A stretch of 64,000 nt of DNA from Clostridiales bacterium 38-18 (GCA_001897605.1 MKTL01000022.1:33030-97029); one strand, 5' to 3'; shown: positions 8,169-16,803, numbered from the stretch's first letter. The notes: generated by a model not told the origin, from the letters alone. Made by a program: numbers and translations.

Positions 8169-9632
8169 ATGCACGTGGTTAAAGAACGTTTTAAGACCGT
8201 TCTGCTGATCTTACTTATTCTTTCTTCTTTGCTTCTTACACGTGTTAATCTCTTTAATGGATTGCTAAGTGAAGCGAAGACAGAGGAGTCTGAGGTTGCA
8301 TCCACAAAGCTCTCGACGTATATAAACCCCCAAAGTTATTCTGTTAGCTTTGGGGGTCTATCATATACAAAGGTATATGATTTGGACTTACAGGCGAGCA
8401 TTTGGAATGAGGTGCGACCATTTATTCTTAGCACTTTTGTCAACTACGAATCAGTAGAGGAAATTACAGAAAAAGATTATACAAAAGCCTTTACTGAAAA
8501 CAGCTTACTGATTAAAATGCCATTTAGTCTGAGTGTATCAGAATTTTATAGCGTTTTTTCAGATGAAGTATTAGGCGATGAAATTGCTAATATAAAACCG
8601 AGAGAGTATTTAATTAGAGAGGGTAATGTACGCTCTTTATATTTGTTTGATGAGGTAAATAATAAGTATTATTTATTAAAGCATAAAACCATGAAGCACG
8701 ACGTAGGCGCTTTAATTGAAGTAATCAAGGCGCAAGAGCCAGTCGAATATAGGAAGGTCAACGATCGCTATAGCTTACCGAATATACTAGATGAAACCTA
8801 TAATGTACTTAACTATGTGTTAATCCCAGTTCAATACAATTCTATTACTTCTGCTATTAAAGTTCAGAATGAAGTGCGTACTGAGGATGCATTTTTTAAT
8901 CAGGATATCTCTGCCTTTACAAATGCCGTATTTGGAAATCGATTGGACTTTGTTAAAAAGCTGAAGGACGTCAACGATTCTATCGTACTGATGTATGGGT
9001 ATGGTGAAAAATCATTAACAGTAACTCAGACAGGTGAAATCATCTATAGAAGAAAATTTGACCCACAGCTTTCAGAAAAAATCAATTTCTTTAAGGCTCT
9101 TTCTTATGCTGCTGGAAAGCTAGAAGGATTTGGAGCAATGCCCGAGGGCATCTACTTAGCAGATTACAGATTTGAAAGTGAGACCAATACGTATACCTTT
9201 TATTTTAACTATAAGCTAAATCAATTGGCAGTTGCGCGCTTATCCTCAAAGGATTACCCGATTACCATTGTTGTACGGGAGGGACAGGTAGTTTCACTAG
9301 ACAAGAATGTAAAATCATTTGCTGGGACCTATACACTAAGCAGCACACCGATAGAAAGACTTGCCACGATAGATGATTGTATCTATAACAACATGGTTGA
9401 GTTAAGTGTTTATTATCTTCAGGATAAAGGCATTACTAACCCTACCGCGAGTGTTTTTGATCAATATTACCCGCTTATCAGTGAGATAAAAAGCATAGAG
9501 ATGACCTATGTTGAACAAGTGGCAAACGATGATGTTAGCTATATGCAGCCGACGTGGCAGCTGAGAATATCGGATCGGATCTATTTATTTAACGCCTATG
9601 ATAGTAAGTTGATAAAAACCTATAAGTATTAA
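8169..9632 (+). CDS. yycH: WalK regulatory membrane protein YycH
   Basis: This 487-residue protein has one N-terminal membrane helix (about 10-30, TVLLILLILSSLLLT) and a large extracytoplasmic part. Position and topology match YycH (PF07435), which with YycI binds the WalK membrane segments and tunes its activity in Bacillus and Staphylococcus. Family-like features are the SYSVSFGGLSYTKVYD opening and a long beta-rich middle with ENSLLIKMPFSL. It starts 12 bp after the preceding gene, with AGGAAGGA as ribosome site, and is followed 14 bp later by yycI. Sequence in this family is weakly conserved, so the name rests partly on the order walR-walK-X-yycH-yycI-walJ. Confidence 0.85.
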   Translation: MHVVKERFKTVLLILLILSSLLLTRVNLFNGLLSEAKTEESEVASTKLSTYINPQSYSVSFGGLSYTKVYDLDLQASIWNEVRPFILSTFVNYESVEEITEKDYTKAFTENSLLIKMPFSLSVSEFYSVFSDEVLGDEIANIKPREYLIREGNVRSLYLFDEVNNKYYLLKHKTMKHDVGALIEVIKAQEPVEYRKVNDRYSLPNILDETYNVLNYVLIPVQYNSITSAIKVQNEVRTEDAFFNQDISAFTNAVFGNRLDFVKKLKDVNDSIVLMYGYGEKSLTVTQTGEIIYRRKFDPQLSEKINFFKALSYAAGKLEGFGAMPEGIYLADYRFESETNTYTFYFNYKLNQLAVARLSSKDYPITIVVREGQVVSLDKNVKSFAGTYTLSSTPIERLATIDDCIYNNMVELSVYYLQDKGITNPTASVFDQYYPLISEIKSIEMTYVEQVANDDVSYMQPTWQLRISDRIYLFNAYDSKLIKTYKY

Positions 9633-9646
9633 AAACTGAGGTAGAT

Positions 9647-10504
9647 ATGGATTGGCCAAAAATAAAAACAATATTGATTGGTGTCTTGATCATTACAAAC
9701 TTGATACTTGGTTTTGCTTATATAAAAGAGCAAAATCGATATGTTGTCGATAACGAGAACAATTTGTCAGACGTTTTAGCACTTTATAAAAATAAAAATA
9801 TCGATATCAGTCGAATAAAGCTAGAGTATCCAAGGTCAATTCGTTCTGCAAATGTTGAGCTGGAAACTTTTAATGTGGACTTAATTGGAAAGATATTGGG
9901 AAGTAGCTATAGCATTCAAAGTGACTCATTTACAACTGAATCTCAAACCTTATATTTTGATGACACACATCTGCTTTATTTCGAAAACAATCATTCTAGC
10001 CGAGTTAAACAGGACGGTATTTCCAATTTGGCACAGTTTAGATTAACAATCGATGAAAATGAGCGAGCAAAACAAATGTCACGAGCAAAATCCTATCTTG
10101 AATCCATTGACTATCCTCTTTTTTACGATGGCTATGAGATATCAACCCTAGGTAAGTATACCTTGATATCCTTTTATAACACCTATAATGACTTCCGATT
10201 TGAAGAATCCAAAACGATGATTTGGCTTTATGAGGATGAAATAATTGGACTTAAAGGGGAAAATATACTTAAGAATACTATAACCCAAGGAACGAAATAT
10301 GATATAATTTCCGTAGATAAGGTGCTATACAGTATTTTACCCAAAATTGAAGCAGGTGATCGTATAGTGGAAATGAGCCTCATCTATAAATTAAATGATG
10401 AAAGTTTATTGGTAACTGATCTGATTATGGGGGAAGCGCTACCATACTATAAAATTGTTCTAGAATCGGGCCAGGTGTTTCACGTGAGTGCGATTCAAGA
10501 TTAA
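9647..10504 (+). CDS. yycI: WalK regulatory membrane protein YycI
   Basis: This 285-residue protein begins MDWPKIKTILIGVLIITNLIL, the hallmark start of YycI (PF09648): a short DW.K. cytoplasmic tip and one membrane helix (about 8-26). An extracytoplasmic domain with the YycH/YycI fold follows. YycI forms a complex with YycH and WalK and modulates kinase output. It lies directly between yycH and walJ, with a GAGG ribosome site. The final segment (ALPYYKIVLESGQVFHVSAIQD) resembles the usual family C-terminus. Confidence 0.87.
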   Translation: MDWPKIKTILIGVLIITNLILGFAYIKEQNRYVVDNENNLSDVLALYKNKNIDISRIKLEYPRSIRSANVELETFNVDLIGKILGSSYSIQSDSFTTESQTLYFDDTHLLYFENNHSSRVKQDGISNLAQFRLTIDENERAKQMSRAKSYLESIDYPLFYDGYEISTLGKYTLISFYNTYNDFRFEESKTMIWLYEDEIIGLKGENILKNTITQGTKYDIISVDKVLYSILPKIEAGDRIVEMSLIYKLNDESLLVTDLIMGEALPYYKIVLESGQVFHVSAIQD

Positions 10505-10526
10505 AAGTTGTTTTACTGAGGAAATT

Positions 10527-11336
10527 ATGCCATTATCATTTTGTTCATTAGCAAGTGGCAGTTCAGGTAACTGTCAATTTATCGAGTCACAGACTACTAA
10601 ATTACTGGTTGATGCTGGTATGAGTGGTAAATATATAAAAACATCATTGGAAACGATCAATGTTAGCATTTATGACATTGACGGTATATTGCTTACACAC
10701 GAACACGCAGATCACATTAGTGGTCTGGGTGTTTTGATGCGTCGATATAAGCTCCCACTTTATGTTACTAGAAAGACCTGGGAGGTTTTAAGTGACAAGG
10801 TAGGGCAAATCGATGCTTCTCTTCTACACGTGTTTGAAACGATTGATGATATTCTTATTGGAGATATTAGAGTTAAGGGGATCAAGATTACTCATGATGC
10901 CGTAGATCCACTTTGCTATACCTTTCATCATGAGAGCTGTAAAATAGGTATTGCCACTGACTTAGGAGCAATTAGTGATGAAGTGATTGAACACTTTAAG
11001 GATTGTGATCTTTTAATGATAGAATCCAATCACGATATCGAGATGCTAAAAGTTGGGCCATATCCCATGTATCTGAAAAGAAGAATTTTAAGCGAATTTG
11101 GACATTTAAGTAACGAAGACGCCGGGCATATAGCTCGTGAGCTTATTGAATATGGAAGTGTTAAGAACATCCTTTTAGCTCACTTAAGTCAAGAAAACAA
11201 TTTTCCAGATCTCGCTTATGAAACCGTGAAGGGTATCATAGAGGGTGAAGGCTTGGTTATAGGGCAAGACATCAACCTTGACTTAACTTATAGAGACAAG
11301 GTGGGGAAATTATATAGAATTGTGAAAGAAAGGTAA
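10527..11336 (+). CDS. walJ: WalJ (YycJ), metallo-beta-lactamase-fold hydrolase
   Basis: This 269-residue protein starts at the ATG at 10527 (MPLSFCSLASGSSGNC), with GAGG upstream; an earlier in-frame start lacks a ribosome site. The N-terminal LASGSSGNC segment is diagnostic of the WalJ/YycJ family. The di-metal motif THEHADH is intact, with further ligands in the ATDLG and SNHD regions (IESNHDIEML) and LAHLSQENN near the end. The family is a cytosolic phosphodiesterase-type MBL protein linked to cell division and DNA-damage phenotypes in streptococci; its exact substrate is not settled. It is part of the wal operon and followed after 4 bp by a serine hydrolase gene. Confidence 0.94.
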   Translation: MPLSFCSLASGSSGNCQFIESQTTKLLVDAGMSGKYIKTSLETINVSIYDIDGILLTHEHADHISGLGVLMRRYKLPLYVTRKTWEVLSDKVGQIDASLLHVFETIDDILIGDIRVKGIKITHDAVDPLCYTFHHESCKIGIATDLGAISDEVIEHFKDCDLLMIESNHDIEMLKVGPYPMYLKRRILSEFGHLSNEDAGHIARELIEYGSVKNILLAHLSQENNFPDLAYETVKGIIEGEGLVIGQDINLDLTYRDKVGKLYRIVKER

Positions 11337-11340
11337 GTCT

Positions 11341-13149
11341 ATGAAGAAAGTAATCACACTCATACTTTCATTTATTTTAGTTATTTCAATACCAGTATTT
11401 GCTGAGCTGGACACAGATGAATTAAGTCATAAAGTAAATGTTGAGATGATTAATTATAATATTCCAGGTGTACTGGTAACCGTTGTCAAGGAGGGTCAGA
11501 CCTTCTATGAATACGCACTTGGAGAGTCAAATATACTGTCAAAAACCATGATGGATACAGATCTATCCGTTGTTCAGACAGGATCTATTTCAAAGGTAAT
11601 CACCACTTATGCACTTCTCACACTTTTGGAGGATAAGGGTATCGATTTTGATGCACCAATTATAGATTATTTACCAGCCACACTGGTAGAAAACCCAGAT
11701 ATCAATACATTGACCTTCAGAAACCTATTAACACATACGACGGGGATACCGATGGTAAAGGCTGACTCAGCTTATCCAGAGGATCCAATTAAAAGCTTGC
11801 ATAACAATTTTTCTGAGCAAGCCAAAACCTTTTTTGATACACATATCATTAAGTCAATTGTACCAAAGGATGATTATACGATATTTTCTAATGTCGGCTA
11901 TATTCTTGCAGGGGTTTTGATAGAATCTATATCAGGTGAGCGTTTTGAATATTATGTTGCGCAAAACGTTTTAGTGCCTTTAGAGATGACCACTTCTAAA
12001 AACTTACTAGAAAAGAAGCCAACATTAGGAACCTCTTTGGTTCAAGGCTACTCGGTATTTGGTGGTCAGAAAACACCGATGCGACAATTTATGACCAAAT
12101 TTTTACCTTCAGACGATTTTCTTACGACAACACAGGATATGACCAAATTTTTGAAGCTGATGACTTCAGAAAACCTTAACGAGGACATTAAAAAGGCAAT
12201 GCTGACGAGACAAGTGGCAAATAATGCCTTGGTTCTGGGAAGAAGCTTTGGATTTACCGTTGTACACTATGGTCAGTATGAGGCCTTTATTCATGATGGC
12301 GGTGTTCCAGGCGCAAATTCGAGAATGCTGATCATTCCAGATCTAAATTTAGGACTCTTTATAACTTATAACTCAAATGGCCTAGAGGCGAGAGAGGCAT
12401 TAACAAATGCGGTATTGAGCGATTTTATCGAGAATGTCGAACAGAAGGATACTTATACACCGTTTGAAATATCTGATTTAACCAAATTCGAAGGTGCATA
12501 TAGCCCTGTAAATGCTTCAGAGGATACGCTTGAAAAGCTCACGAGAATAATACATCAAATTAGGATAAGCAGTGATCAGCAAAAGCTAAAAATTGCTGGA
12601 GACATCTACGAGCCAATCAGTGAAACCGTGTTTTATTGTAAAGATAGTGATAACTATGCAGAATTTAGAACAGATAAAGAAGGTCAGCTAGAGTACTTAA
12701 TTATAGGTAATACGATTTATGAACGTACATCTATGTTTGAGAGTATCATCTTTTCAGTCACCTTGCTCGTGCTGATGGGTCTATGTAACCTACTTGCTTT
12801 ATTGACGATTTTGTTCAGATGGTCAAATATGAAGGTAAACCGCATACATGATACACCGCGAGTTGTTTTATTGTTTCATAGCTTATCCGTATCTGGGGTT
12901 TTAGTATTCATATTGGCAATCTCAACGACATACGATATTTGGGATGTTATCTATGGCATAAACGATGCGGTAAATGGTGCAAGATTTTTTGGGATCGCAA
13001 CCTTATTGTTGACTGCGCCATCACTTATTATGATAAGTAGAGCGAAGCAGGACTTTAGATGGTCGAGACTGTCAATAGGTATATATCAGATTCAATCCGT
13101 GCTTGGCGTATTGATGGTACTATGGATGTACTTGTATAACCTAATATAA
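11341..13149 (+). CDS. Beta-lactamase/PBP4*-family serine hydrolase with C-terminal membrane domain
   Basis: This 602-residue protein has a signal peptide (MKKVITLILSFILVISIPVFA). The class C beta-lactamase/esterase domain spans about 28-360: nucleophile Ser82 in the SISK motif, a second motif FSN where Tyr is more usual, and HDGG as third motif. A small domain (about 370-460) precedes four predicted membrane helices (about 465-602). Family members act on D-amino-acid peptides or related amide/ester bonds at the cell surface; no antibiotic resistance can be inferred. It starts 4 bp after walJ with AAAGGT as ribosome site, so it is probably the last gene of the wal operon, where many Bacilli have htrA instead. 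Confidence 0.88.
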   Translation: MKKVITLILSFILVISIPVFAELDTDELSHKVNVEMINYNIPGVLVTVVKEGQTFYEYALGESNILSKTMMDTDLSVVQTGSISKVITTYALLTLLEDKGIDFDAPIIDYLPATLVENPDINTLTFRNLLTHTTGIPMVKADSAYPEDPIKSLHNNFSEQAKTFFDTHIIKSIVPKDDYTIFSNVGYILAGVLIESISGERFEYYVAQNVLVPLEMTTSKNLLEKKPTLGTSLVQGYSVFGGQKTPMRQFMTKFLPSDDFLTTTQDMTKFLKLMTSENLNEDIKKAMLTRQVANNALVLGRSFGFTVVHYGQYEAFIHDGGVPGANSRMLIIPDLNLGLFITYNSNGLEAREALTNAVLSDFIENVEQKDTYTPFEISDLTKFEGAYSPVNASEDTLEKLTRIIHQIRISSDQQKLKIAGDIYEPISETVFYCKDSDNYAEFRTDKEGQLEYLIIGNTIYERTSMFESIIFSVTLLVLMGLCNLLALLTILFRWSNMKVNRIHDTPRVVLLFHSLSVSGVLVFILAISTTYDIWDVIYGINDAVNGARFFGIATLLLTAPSLIMISRAKQDFRWSRLSIGIYQIQSVLGVLMVLWMYLYNLI

Positions 13150-13169
13150 AAATAGGACAAAACTCACAA

Positions 13170-13214
13170 AAAATGTGGATAACCTGTGCATAAGTGCTAG
13201 GATATCCACATTTT
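13170..13214. repeat. Perfect 12-bp inverted repeat carrying DnaA boxes
   Basis: AAAATGTGGATA (13170-13181) pairs with TATCCACATTTT (13203-13214) across a 21-nt spacer. Within it, TGTGGATAA (13174-13182) is a perfect DnaA box (reverse of TTATCCACA). TGTGCATAA (13185-13193) and ATATCCACA (13202-13210) each differ by one base. It could act as a DnaA-binding site. There is no T-run, so an intrinsic terminator is less likely. Confidence 0.6.
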
Positions 13215-13257
13215 ATATACATATGTGCTAATTTTATGCTCAGAAAGAGGTGGAAAT

Positions 13258-14511
13258 ATGAAATCTGTCGTCGTTGATACTCATAATGATACACTCATGA
13301 AACTCGTTAATGAAGCTACTCTAGAACCTGAAATTGACATTGCTTTTGAAACTAATTTTCACATTGATTTACCTAAGATGAGACAGGGAAATGTGGATAT
13401 CGCATATTTTGCTGCTTTTTCTGAGGATGGTAGTGACAGCAAGCTCGCGCAGCATAGAATTTGTGCCTCCTTTAATGCGCTATCACAACTTGAAATGCAT
13501 TCATTTGACTCTTTTGAAATCTATAGAGGTAGGAAGCAATTAGAGAAGGCTCTCCTAAGTGACAAGAGAGTCGGCGTTAGGACGATAGAAGGCGCCTATA
13601 GCCTTACTGAAGATAACTACCAATATCTTACTAGGCAATATGCGCATCTTGGTGTTCAAGCGATTGCACCGGTTTGGAACTATTCAAACGCAATTGGAGA
13701 AGGCACCTTAGAAGCCTATCAAGACGGAACGAAAACGCAAGGTGGACTGACGCCTATGGGTTATGAGTTTATCAAGGAAATGGACAAACTCGGTATAATG
13801 ATAGATGTGTCACATATGAACGAAAAAACGTTCTGGGATGTGGTGAGTACATCGAACGAACCAATCATTGCAAGTCATTCGGGTGCCTATTCGATTAAGA
13901 ATCATATTAGAAACCTAAAGGATGATCAACTGATTGCCATTCAACGATCTGGTGGTGTAGTGAACGTTGTTTTTTGCAGGTATTTTCTTGGGGATGAGAA
14001 TGGCAATTTGGAAACACTTTTAGATCATATAGAATACATTTCTAATCTTATCGGCTATGAGTATGTTGGGCTAGGATCAGATTTTGATGGCGCGACGATG
14101 CCAATTGGTCTTGAAGATATCTCAAAGGTTCCATTGATTAGAGAAGGTCTTGAGAAGAGAGGGTTTAAAAATGAAATGATCGAAGCCATTATGGGAAATA
14201 ACAACCTTAGGCTGCTAAGACATTTTGATCAAAAAATGAACGTCTGTCAGCTTGTTGAACAGCAATGCTATTCAATAATGCAGGAGCAGACGTCTCAGAT
14301 TGTAATTAGGGTGGACAAATCCATAGAACTCAATCAAAGGCATTTTTGTATAATCGTCGATGGTGATCCATCACAAGCGATAATTCATGGTGAAGAGGCA
14401 TGTATTCGAAGTGAAAAGCGATACGAAAATGATGATAGATATCACCTGCTCTCCATATTGGACTTAGATTCAGACACCTTGATATTTTCTGACGTATTTA
14501 GATTTAAATAA
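13258..14511 (+). CDS. Membrane dipeptidase family (peptidase M19)
   Basis: This 417-residue protein starts at the ATG at 13258 (AGAGGTGG upstream); a GTG further 5' lacks a ribosome site. M19 zinc dipeptidases cleave dipeptides, including those with a C-terminal D-residue. Visible metal-site motifs are VDTHNDTL (His9, Asp11), TIEGAY, DVSHMNEKTFWDV, ASHSGAYSIKNHIRN and GLGSDFDG. No signal peptide is present, so it is probably cytosolic. The M19 domain ends near residue 325. About 90 further residues (IVIRVDKSIELNQRHF...DVFRFK) form a C-terminal extension I do not recognise. The last 70 bases overlap the 3' end of the convergent DUF1836 gene. Confidence 0.92.
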   Translation: MKSVVVDTHNDTLMKLVNEATLEPEIDIAFETNFHIDLPKMRQGNVDIAYFAAFSEDGSDSKLAQHRICASFNALSQLEMHSFDSFEIYRGRKQLEKALLSDKRVGVRTIEGAYSLTEDNYQYLTRQYAHLGVQAIAPVWNYSNAIGEGTLEAYQDGTKTQGGLTPMGYEFIKEMDKLGIMIDVSHMNEKTFWDVVSTSNEPIIASHSGAYSIKNHIRNLKDDQLIAIQRSGGVVNVVFCRYFLGDENGNLETLLDHIEYISNLIGYEYVGLGSDFDGATMPIGLEDISKVPLIREGLEKRGFKNEMIEAIMGNNNLRLLRHFDQKMNVCQLVEQQCYSIMQEQTSQIVIRVDKSIELNQRHFCIIVDGDPSQAIIHGEEACIRSEKRYENDDRYHLLSILDLDSDTLIFSDVFRFK

Positions 14512-14984
14512 TCCAGCAGCTGCTCAGCCAGCTGCTTTTTTACTGTAATTTCAGCAATTAGAGCGGTTAGTAGCCCTCCTGCATTTTCAGGTGTGATTTC
14601 ATTTCCGATATCTGAAAGTATCTTTTCTCTCTCCAGATTTTGAATTTGTGAAAAGGTGTCATAATATCCCAATTGTGCTTTTAAAAGCTTTAAATAGCTG
14701 TCCACATCTGGAATAGAAAATACTTGTTTTAGATGATAGACCAAAATGAGATCCTCTATGGTAGCCTTGTCGTACTTTTTCTTAATAGGTGCATCAAGTA
14801 TTTGTGATTTAACATAGTTATTAATCATGGTTTTTGTAAAAACGGTATCATCGGGAACTCGCTTTAGTGGTGCCAATATACCTTCCAAATAATCCAGTAC
14901 CTGATCCATGTAGAGTGGTATAGAAGGAATTCTTTCATCTTGCGGATTTTCGAAAGTAAGGTGACCCATATTTAATGTTTTCAT
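14442..14984 (-). CDS. DUF1836 family protein
   Basis: This 180-residue protein fits the DUF1836 family common in Firmicutes: IPLYMDQVLDYLEG, then DDTVFTKTMINNYVKSQILDAPIKKKYDK, then LILVYHLKQVFSIPDVDSYL. The central TKTMINNY segment resembles a MerR-like winged-helix recognition helix, so a DNA-binding role has been suggested for the family; function is unknown. The C-terminal 25 residues overlap the dipeptidase gene's 3' end on the opposite strand and contain that gene's terminator. The start is preceded by GGAGGT and an extended -10 element on the minus strand. Confidence 0.85.
   Translation of the reverse strand: MKTLNMGHLTFENPQDERIPSIPLYMDQVLDYLEGILAPLKRVPDDTVFTKTMINNYVKSQILDAPIKKKYDKATIEDLILVYHLKQVFSIPDVDSYLKLLKAQLGYYDTFSQIQNLEREKILSDIGNEITPENAGGLLTALIAEITVKKQLAEQLLDYLNLNTSENIKVSESKSNMESR
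14515..14541 (+). terminator. Terminator of the dipeptidase gene, inside the DUF1836 coding region
   Basis: AGCAGCTG (14515-14522), loop CTCAGC and CAGCTGCT (14529-14536) form a GC-rich stem followed by a T-run to 14541. It lies in antisense orientation within the coding sequence of the convergent gene. Confidence 0.85.
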
Positions 14985-15008
14985 ATGACCTCCAAAGAAT
15001 ATAGTTAG

Positions 15009-15017
15009 ATTATATCA
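15009..15017 (-). promoter_or_regulatory. Extended -10 promoter for the DUF1836 gene
   Basis: On the minus strand TGA precedes TATAAT, an extended -10 element about 25 bp upstream of the ATG. The -35 region (TTTATA) is weak. Confidence 0.5.
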
Positions 15018-15043
15018 TTCTATTAAGTTTTTATAAAGACCTA

Positions 15044-15072
15044 TTGCAATGTAGTAAATCAAGTGATATTAT
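15044..15072 (+). promoter_or_regulatory. Sigma-A promoter of the hemolysin III family gene
   Basis: TTGCAA (15044-15049), a 17-bp spacer and TATTAT (15067-15072), with the start codon about 50 bp downstream. Confidence 0.6.
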
Positions 15073-15121
15073 ATAAACACAACATCACATAGTATTAAAT
15101 ACTATATTGGAGGTTATCAAA

Positions 15122-15766
15122 ATGAGAGAACCAATAAATACAATTACGCACTTAATAGGTGTTTTGCTTGGCTTTTTAGCACTTGGTATTATGGTGACCC
15201 AAGCAATCCTCAAACATAATCCATATTTTCTTGCGAGTGGTTTTATTTTTGGAATGAGTATTATTTTGCTTTACAGTGCATCAACGATTTATCATTGGTA
15301 CAACGGTAAGAAGGATAACATTTTAGTGAAGCTAAGAAAACTAGATCACTCGATGATTTTTGTCTTAATAGCAGGCACATATACGCCTATATGCTTGACG
15401 GTTTTAAGAGGCACCTTAGGATATGTTCTATTAGCTTTAGTTTGGTCATTGGCGATTTTTGGTACAATTTCGAAGGTCATTTTTATTAATATGCCAAGAT
15501 GGCTATCAGCAGGCATGTATTTATTTCTAGGATGGCTCAGTATATTTTTCATAGTGCCAATTTTTAGGGCTTTACCATTTGCAGGATTTCTTTGGTTAGT
15601 GATTGGCGGGATATTATATACGGTTGGATCAGTTTTTTATGCTAAGAAACCTAAGTTTTCAATTTCGGGCTTTGGATTTCATGAAATTTTCCACCTTTTT
15701 ATACTAGCAGGGAGTCTAGCACACTTTATATTGATCAATCAATATATCTTTGGGATGAATTCTTAA
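15122..15766 (+). CDS. trhA: Hemolysin III / TrhA (PAQR-like) membrane protein
   Basis: This 214-residue protein has seven predicted membrane helices. It starts at the ATG at 15122, after TTGGAGG; an upstream in-frame TTG lies in the ribosome site itself. Diagnostic residues are EPINTITHLIGVLLG at the start, SASTIYHWYNG (Ser/His of the putative metal site), LDHSMIFVLIAGTYTP, and a C-terminal HEIFHLFILAGSLAHF carrying two further histidines. TrhA proteins belong to the CREST/PAQR superfamily and affect membrane energetics and fluidity; haemolysis is a historical label. It is monocistronic, with its own promoter and terminator. Confidence 0.93.
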   Translation: MREPINTITHLIGVLLGFLALGIMVTQAILKHNPYFLASGFIFGMSIILLYSASTIYHWYNGKKDNILVKLRKLDHSMIFVLIAGTYTPICLTVLRGTLGYVLLALVWSLAIFGTISKVIFINMPRWLSAGMYLFLGWLSIFFIVPIFRALPFAGFLWLVIGGILYTVGSVFYAKKPKFSISGFGFHEIFHLFILAGSLAHFILINQYIFGMNS

Positions 15767-15796
15767 AGCAGGTTTAACAATTATATATGTAAAAAA

Positions 15797-15842
15797 AATC
15801 CCATGTCTAAGGCAAAATATAAGACAATGGGATTATTTTTTT
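15797..15842 (+). terminator. Intrinsic terminator after trhA
   Basis: AATCCCATGTCT pairs with AGACAATGGGATT (one bulged base) and is followed by ATTTTTTT. Confidence 0.85.
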
Positions 15843-15908
15843 GAAAATAGGGGTATTGGGTAACAAACAGCCATATATTGAGCAAGTTTATCGAAAGCTG
15901 GTATATTT

Positions 15909-15977
15909 TGGCATGATAATTGCGTGCAATTTATTTATATAAGAAGTATGGAATAGGAACTGCTAGCATGTTATAAT
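15909..15977 (+). promoter_or_regulatory. Promoter region of the CHAD gene: sigma-54-like element and extended -10
   Basis: TGGCATGATAATTGCG (15909-15924) has the GG-N10-GC spacing of a sigma-54 -24/-12 element and matches TGGCAC-N5-TTGCW at most positions. Further down, TGT-TATAAT at 15969-15977 is an extended sigma-A -10, about 33 bp before the ATG. The sigma-A element is the safer call; the sigma-54 element may be chance. Confidence 0.45.
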
Positions 15978-16009
15978 TGTTAAAACTCTTAATAGGTTTG
16001 GAGGTCGCT

Positions 16010-16795
16010 ATGGTAGGGGATAAGAGGGTATCTGCCATTATGCAAAAGCATCTAGAAGCCATAGATGAGCAAAAGGATAAGATGATTAAATCAGGATTTA
16101 ATCACATTAGTATACACAATTTTAGGGAGAGTATTAGACAATTTAGAGCGCTTATATATTTTTATATGCCCAATATTCGGCCCAGTGATTATAGAGTGAT
16201 AGAAAATATATCGAAGAAATATTTTAATATGACCTCGTTAATTCGTGAGATTGATGTTTTTGAAAATGGATATTCTGATAGCATGACAGAGGCAACAAAA
16301 GAAAAAATAGGACTAATCAAAGAACCTCTACTTCAGAATCTAAAGGATGAGCTTGCGGAGACAAGAGGTTTTCTGTTTCAAAATGTTAAGCTTCATGTAA
16401 AGGCATTCGAAAAAGAGCCCGAAAAAGGACCTTGTTTTGTTTCGAGACAATGTGAGCTTTTGTCCTTATTTATCGATAGAGAAGAAGAACAATTTGGTGA
16501 AGAGAAGTACATTCATAATAAACGTATGATGGCAAAAAAAATTCTCTATATTCATGAAATGCTCTTGTCAGATCGTAAGGATCTTAATGAAGTGAACCTC
16601 GAACTTGAAAGCTTTCAAGAAAAAGCAAAGCAAGTTCATGATGTTTGTGTCAATTTAAGATTTATAGGAAAATACCGACTTGATGATGAGGTATTGATTA
16701 CAAAATTGGTTAGAGATCATGTTTTATTCACTGGTCAGGCAGCAGGTCAATACGATGTAACCTGCGATGTCATAAAATCCTATCTTAAAATATAA
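16010..16795 (+). CDS. CHAD domain protein
   Basis: This 261-residue protein starts at the ATG at 16010, five bases after TTTGGAGG; an earlier in-frame TTG overlaps the -10 box. It is all-helical and contains the CHAD signature: NFRESIRQFRALIYFYMPNI (the conserved His/Arg/Lys helix, here SIHNFRESIRQFRAL) and a second basic helix set near YIHNKRMMAKKILYIHEML. CHAD domains form a basic pocket that binds inorganic polyphosphate. Usually they are paired with a CYTH phosphatase domain; none is fused or adjacent here. The gene is monocistronic. Confidence 0.82.
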   Translation: MVGDKRVSAIMQKHLEAIDEQKDKMIKSGFNHISIHNFRESIRQFRALIYFYMPNIRPSDYRVIENISKKYFNMTSLIREIDVFENGYSDSMTEATKEKIGLIKEPLLQNLKDELAETRGFLFQNVKLHVKAFEKEPEKGPCFVSRQCELLSLFIDREEEQFGEEKYIHNKRMMAKKILYIHEMLLSDRKDLNEVNLELESFQEKAKQVHDVCVNLRFIGKYRLDDEVLITKLVRDHVLFTGQAAGQYDVTCDVIKSYLKI

Positions 16796-16803
16796 TACAA
16801 AAA

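Noticed and set aside
12953-12968. Sigma-54-like TGGCATAAACGATGCG
   Set aside because: It lies inside the beta-lactamase-like coding region and is not upstream of a gene; used as a gauge of chance matches.
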